The notes beneath the pieces are model-generated. The model was given only the letters and a program-made list of their open reading frames with translations, was not told where the DNA came from and made no database searches. DNA of 7,840 nucleotides, taken from assembly GCA_022793355.1 (NCBI GenBank), contig JAAWCR010000090.1, forward strand, positions 1 to 7,840, given 5' to 3'. Source of the DNA: Lawsonibacter sp. (GTDB lineage: Bacteria > Bacillota > Clostridia > Oscillospirales > Oscillospiraceae). Position 1 is the first letter of the stretch; every line of letters starts with the position of its first letter. A program made the translations under genes and the position numbers. Below, piece after piece: positions 4,922 through 7,840 of this stretch.

Positions 4922-4958
4922 ACTACCCCAGCAAGTTATAGGGAGGTCGAAAACTTAC

Positions 4959-6266
4959 ATGAGCAAATTCCTCAAACGATCCGCGCATGGCGCGCAGGTC
5001 CCGCATGAAAAGCGGACTTCCAACCAGGAGACCGTGAAAATGCCCCTGCCCTCCAAGATCGTCCTGTCCATGGGACAGCACATCGGCGCCCCTGCGGCCC
5101 CCGCCGTGGCCAAGGGAGACCAGGTGTGTGTGGGCACCGTGGTGGGCAAGGCGGGCGGCTTTGTCTCCTGCGACATCCACTCCGGCGTGTCCGGCACAGT
5201 GGACAGCGTTGTCACCATTACCGCCCCTAACGGGGCCCCTCAGACCGCCGTGGTGATTATTCCCGACGGCAAGCAGACGGTAGACCCGGCCATCGCCCCC
5301 CCCGCCGTGACCGATCTCAAATCCTTTCAGGACGCCGTGCGGGCCAGCGGGCTGGTGGGCCTGGGCGGCGCCGGCTTCCCCACGGCGGTAAAGCTGGCGC
5401 CCAAGAATCTGGATGAGATCGATACGCTCCTTATCAACGGCGCCGAGTGCGAGCCCTATATCACCTCGGACAACCGCTGCTTTCTGGAGGACACCCAGTT
5501 CATCCTGGAGGGCATTCAGGCGGTGATGAAGTATTTGGAGATTCCAAAGTGCATCATCGGCATTGAGGGCAACAAGCCCGAGGCCATCGCCAAGATGAAG
5601 TCTGTGGCTACCGCGGGCATCGAGGTGAAGGAGCTGCCCTGTCGCTACCCCCAGGGCGCTGAAAAGGTACTTATTGAGAACTGCACCGGTCGGGAAGTGC
5701 CCTTCCCGGGCCTGCCCTCCGACGTAGGCGTGGTGGTGATGAACGTGACCTCCGTGGCCTTTGTGGGCAAGTACCTGAAAACCGGCATGCCCTTGACCAC
5801 CAAGCGCCTCACGGTAGACGGCGACGTGATTAAGGAGCCCAAGAACGTGGAGGTCATCATCGGCACCCCCATTCAGGAGCTGATGGACTTCTGCGGCGGC
5901 TTCACCGATGAGCCGGGCAAGGTGCTCTACGGCGGGCCCATGATGGGCAACTGCGTGGCGGATCTGTCCCAGCCCATTTTGAAGAACAACAACGCCGTGC
6001 TGGCCTTCTCCAAGAAGGCGGCTCAGGTCCCCAAAGCCACCAACTGTATCCACTGCGGCCGGTGCACCAACGCCTGCCCCCTGGGCCTGTCCGCCAAGGA
6101 GATTGTTCAGGCCTACAACGACGGTAACGTGGAGCTGCTCGTGGAGCTCAACGCGGATCTGTGTATGAGCTGCGGCACCTGCTCCTTTGTCTGCCCGGCC
6201 AAGCGGCCTCTGGCCCCCTCCATTGCCTTGGCCAAGATTATGATGAAGAATGGAGGTAAGAAGTAA
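4959..6266 (+). CDS. rnfC: Ion-translocating Rnf complex subunit C
   Basis: RnfC is the peripheral cytoplasmic subunit of ferredoxin:NAD+ oxidoreductase, the expected NAD(H)/FMN-handling part. The 435-residue protein has a barrel-sandwich (lipoyl-like) N-terminal segment around QHIGAPAAPAVAKGDQVCVG (40-59). The glycine-rich nucleotide/flavin loop GLVGLGGAGFPTAVKL (131-146) and INGAECEPYITSD (159-171) match the Complex I 51-kDa-like fold. Two C-terminal 4Fe-4S motifs are intact: C363-x2-C366-x2-C369-x3-C373-P and C402-x2-C405-x2-C408-x3-C412-P. The start ATG at 4959 is preceded 11 bases upstream by GGAGGT; the frame is open upstream to 4698, but that sequence is the promoter and leader. The N-terminal HGAQVPHEK replaces the more usual KGGVHPP-type element. 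Its stop overlaps the rnfD start (TAATG), as expected for a co-translated operon. Confidence 0.96.
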   Translation: MSKFLKRSAHGAQVPHEKRTSNQETVKMPLPSKIVLSMGQHIGAPAAPAVAKGDQVCVGTVVGKAGGFVSCDIHSGVSGTVDSVVTITAPNGAPQTAVVIIPDGKQTVDPAIAPPAVTDLKSFQDAVRASGLVGLGGAGFPTAVKLAPKNLDEIDTLLINGAECEPYITSDNRCFLEDTQFILEGIQAVMKYLEIPKCIIGIEGNKPEAIAKMKSVATAGIEVKELPCRYPQGAEKVLIENCTGREVPFPGLPSDVGVVVMNVTSVAFVGKYLKTGMPLTTKRLTVDGDVIKEPKNVEVIIGTPIQELMDFCGGFTDEPGKVLYGGPMMGNCVADLSQPILKNNNAVLAFSKKAAQVPKATNCIHCGRCTNACPLGLSAKEIVQAYNDGNVELLVELNADLCMSCGTCSFVCPAKRPLAPSIALAKIMMKNGGKK

Positions 6267-7207
6267 TGGCCAATAAGCTGATTGTCACCGCCGCGCCCCA
6301 TATTACCAGCGCGGACAGCACGCAGAAGATCATGGGCCGGGTGTGCTTGGCCCTGTGCCCCACCCTCATTGCTTCCGTAATTATCTTTGGCTTCAGCTCC
6401 TTGATGCTCACCGCCATAACGGTGGCGGCCTGCGTCTTTTTCGAGTGGGCCTACTGCAAGCTGATGAAGCGGGAGGTGCCCGTCGCCGACCTGTCCGCCG
6501 TGGTCACCGGGTTGCTGCTGGCCTTCAACCTGCCCGCCACCCTCCCCTGGTGGATGGCCGTTGTGGGCGCGTTCATCGCCATTGTTATCATCAAGCAGCT
6601 CTTCGGCGGACTGGGCTATAACTTCGCCAACCCCGCCATCGTGGGCCGCATCGCCCTGGCCGTGGGCTTCGGAGCCAAGATGGCCGCCTACCCTCTGCCT
6701 GAGAACGGCGTGGACGCCCTGACCTCCGCCACCCCTCTGGCGGTGTCCGGACAGCTGGGCACAGGCGACTATGTGACCCTCCTGCTGGGCAACCATGGCG
6801 GCGTGCTGGGTGAGACCTGCGCCATCTGTATCCTGGTGGGCGGAATCTACCTGATCGCCGCCAAGGTGATCAGCCCCGTGCTCCCCATTACTTATCTGGC
6901 CACCGTGGCCGTTCTGTCCCTGTGCTTCGGCATGGACCCCATCGTGCAGCTGCTCTCCGGCGGCCTGATGCTGGGCGCTTTCTTCATGGCCACCGACTAT
7001 GTCACCTCCCCCACCACCGACAGGGGCAAGCTGGTGGCTGGTATCTTCCTGGGTGTGGTTACCATGCTGATCCGCAAGTTTGGCAACATGAACGAGGGCG
7101 TGTCCTTCGCCATCCTGCTGATGAACCTGATTACCCCCTACATCGAGGTCAATACCCGTCAGGAGCGGCTGGGCATTGCCAAGAAGAAAAAGGAGGGCGC
7201 GAAATGA
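6266..7207 (+). CDS. rnfD: Ion-translocating Rnf complex subunit D
   Basis: RnfD is a polytopic membrane subunit (NqrB/RnfD family) that holds covalently bound FMN and helps form the ion path. The 313-residue product is of typical length, with about nine or ten hydrophobic segments, for example LCPTLIASVIIFGF (30-43) and LLGAF-type segments to the C-terminus. The flavinylation motif is D150-A-L-T-S-A-T156 (family pattern Dxx[S/T]xAT), so Thr156 is the predicted FMN attachment site, modified by an ApbE-type transferase not seen in this window. Other landmarks are NFANPAIVGRI (119-129) and ATDYVTSPTT (242-251). The start ATG 6266 overlaps the rnfC stop and has GGAGGT (6252-6257) 8 bases upstream; its stop overlaps the rnfG start (ATGA). 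The coupled ion, Na+ or H+, cannot be told by eye. Confidence 0.96.
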   Translation: MANKLIVTAAPHITSADSTQKIMGRVCLALCPTLIASVIIFGFSSLMLTAITVAACVFFEWAYCKLMKREVPVADLSAVVTGLLLAFNLPATLPWWMAVVGAFIAIVIIKQLFGGLGYNFANPAIVGRIALAVGFGAKMAAYPLPENGVDALTSATPLAVSGQLGTGDYVTLLLGNHGGVLGETCAICILVGGIYLIAAKVISPVLPITYLATVAVLSLCFGMDPIVQLLSGGLMLGAFFMATDYVTSPTTDRGKLVAGIFLGVVTMLIRKFGNMNEGVSFAILLMNLITPYIEVNTRQERLGIAKKKKEGAK

Positions 7208-7737
7208 GCAACTGGAACAAAATTTTCAAGCCCATCGTGGTGCTGTGCGTGATCTGTATCGCCATCACCGGCTCGCTGGCCGCCACCAACAAGGTGACCG
7301 CCCCCATCATTGAGGCGGCCCGGATCGAGGCTGAGCGGCTGGCCCGGATCGAGCTGCTGCCCGAGGCCGATGACTTCACCCCTGTGGAGGGCATCGCCGT
7401 GGACAACGTGACCGCCGTCTACGCCGCCAACAACGGCACCGGCTACGTCATCACCAGCACCGCCAAGGGCTACGGCGGCAAAATGACCGTGATGACCTCC
7501 TTCGACGCGGAGGGCAGCATCAAGCAGCTGAAGGTCACCGAGGACGCGGAGACCCAGGGCATCGGCAGCAACGTGTCCAAGGGCAAGGGCTACTGGGCCA
7601 ACTACGCCGGCAAGTCCGCCGGCAAAGAGCTGGTCCTGGGCGTCGATGTGGACGCTTACGCCACGGCCACCATCTCCAGCCGGGCGCTGAACTCCGCCGT
7701 CAACTCCGCTATCAACGCGTATAACGCCATTCCTTGA
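7204..7737 (+). CDS. rnfG: Ion-translocating Rnf complex subunit G
   Basis: RnfG (RnfG/NqrC family) is anchored by one N-terminal helix, IVVLCVICIAITGSLAA (11-27), with an extracytoplasmic FMN-binding domain. The 177-residue length is on the short side of the family. The domain shows GYVITSTAKGYGGKMTVMTS (80-99) and the conserved ETxGxG element as EDAETQGIGSN (113-123). The predicted FMN-threonine is Thr156 in D150-A-Y-A-T-A-T156-ISSR. Most homologues have Ser or Thr at the fourth motif position (SGAT/TGAT); here it is Ala153, a departure discussed in the findings. The start ATG 7204 overlaps the rnfD stop and is preceded by AGGAGG (7191-7196). An rnfE start follows 17 bases after the stop. 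Confidence 0.94.
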   Translation: MSNWNKIFKPIVVLCVICIAITGSLAATNKVTAPIIEAARIEAERLARIELLPEADDFTPVEGIAVDNVTAVYAANNGTGYVITSTAKGYGGKMTVMTSFDAEGSIKQLKVTEDAETQGIGSNVSKGKGYWANYAGKSAGKELVLGVDVDAYATATISSRALNSAVNSAINAYNAIP

Positions 7738-7754
7738 AAGGCAGGTGAATCAAG

Positions 7755-7840
7755 ATGAGTGAAAACAGTAAAATGAAAATCCTTACCAACGGCATTCTGA
7801 ATGAGAACCCGGTTCTGCGGCTTGTCCTGGGCACCTGTCC
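7755..7840 (+). CDS. rnfE: Ion-translocating Rnf complex subunit E, N-terminal fragment
   Basis: The first 28 codons are present before the right edge. The protein begins MSENSKMKILTNGILNENPV and continues LRLVLGTCP, which matches the RnfE/RsxE/NqrD start (NGI-x-x-ENPV...VLGxCP) leading into its first membrane helix. AGGTGA (7743-7748) lies 6 bases before the ATG. RnfE is an integral membrane subunit of the complex. In the common clostridial order C-D-G-E-A-B, rnfA and rnfB should follow beyond the window. Confidence 0.93.
   Translation, partial: MSENSKMKILTNGILNENPVLRLVLGTC

Noticed and set aside
4790..4958. FMN or c-di-GMP riboswitch in the rnf leader
   Set aside because: The conserved core sequences of these classes are not seen; only generic stem-loops can be supported.
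4923..6053. Long open frame on the minus strand opposite rnfC
   Set aside because: The His/Gly-rich product resembles no family and the opposite strand is clearly rnfC with intact iron-sulfur motifs nearby.
1..7840. CRISPR arrays, tRNA or rRNA genes, insertion sequences, phage genes
   Set aside because: No spaced direct repeats, no tRNA-like cloverleaf or rRNA core, no transposase motifs or terminal inverted repeats were seen; the only tandem repeat is inside the microprotein.

Overview
The window is bacterial and points to an anaerobic, endospore-forming member of the Clostridia. It carries the sporulation pair spoIIGA-sigE, a sodium/proton-pumping Rnf complex, an S-layer-homology protein and strong GGAGG ribosome sites. 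The high GC content with many GGC/CTG/GCC codons resembles Oscillospiraceae such as Flavonifractor, Intestinimonas or Lawsonibacter; that placement is inferred from composition and protein style, with no database search.

Layout, left to right. (1) Positions 1-490, minus strand: a PadR-family repressor gene overlaps by 4 bases the start of a second gene that runs off the left edge (DUF2812-like). A near-consensus promoter drives them, and a perfect 12-bp inverted repeat covers its -10 box, the expected autoregulatory operator. (2) Positions 500-2290, plus strand: the spoIIG operon, with spoIIGA (membrane aspartic protease) followed by sigE (mother-cell sigma factor made as a pro-protein), ending in a hairpin. 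The upstream region has a TATAAT box, a widely spaced -35-like element and weak Spo0A-box-like sites. (3) Positions 2300-2625: a 64-residue ribbon-helix-helix DNA-binding protein preceded by AT-rich ACTATA repeats and followed by a clear terminator. (4) Positions 2643-4399: a strong promoter, a Uma2-family (DUF820) PD-(D/E)XK protein and, 25 bp later, a secreted protein with three SLH domains. (5) Positions 4400-4699: a 53-codon Cys/Gly/Asn-rich membrane microprotein with a strong ribosome site and terminator, easily missed by gene callers. (6) Positions 4755-7840: the rnf operon rnfC-rnfD-rnfG-rnfE (rnfE cut by the right edge), with a good promoter and a leader of about 170 nt that folds into three consecutive hairpins.

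How the genes work together: SpoIIGA cleaves pro-SigE after septation and so switches on mother-cell transcription. RnfC, D, G and E are subunits of one membrane complex that oxidises reduced ferredoxin with NAD+ and exports ions; RnfD and RnfG carry the covalent FMN attachment regions. The regulators and envelope genes between these two conserved operons are separate small transcription units. The least explained items are the Cys-rich microprotein, the structured rnf leader, the ACTATA repeats before the ribbon-helix-helix gene, and a non-standard residue in the RnfG flavinylation motif.
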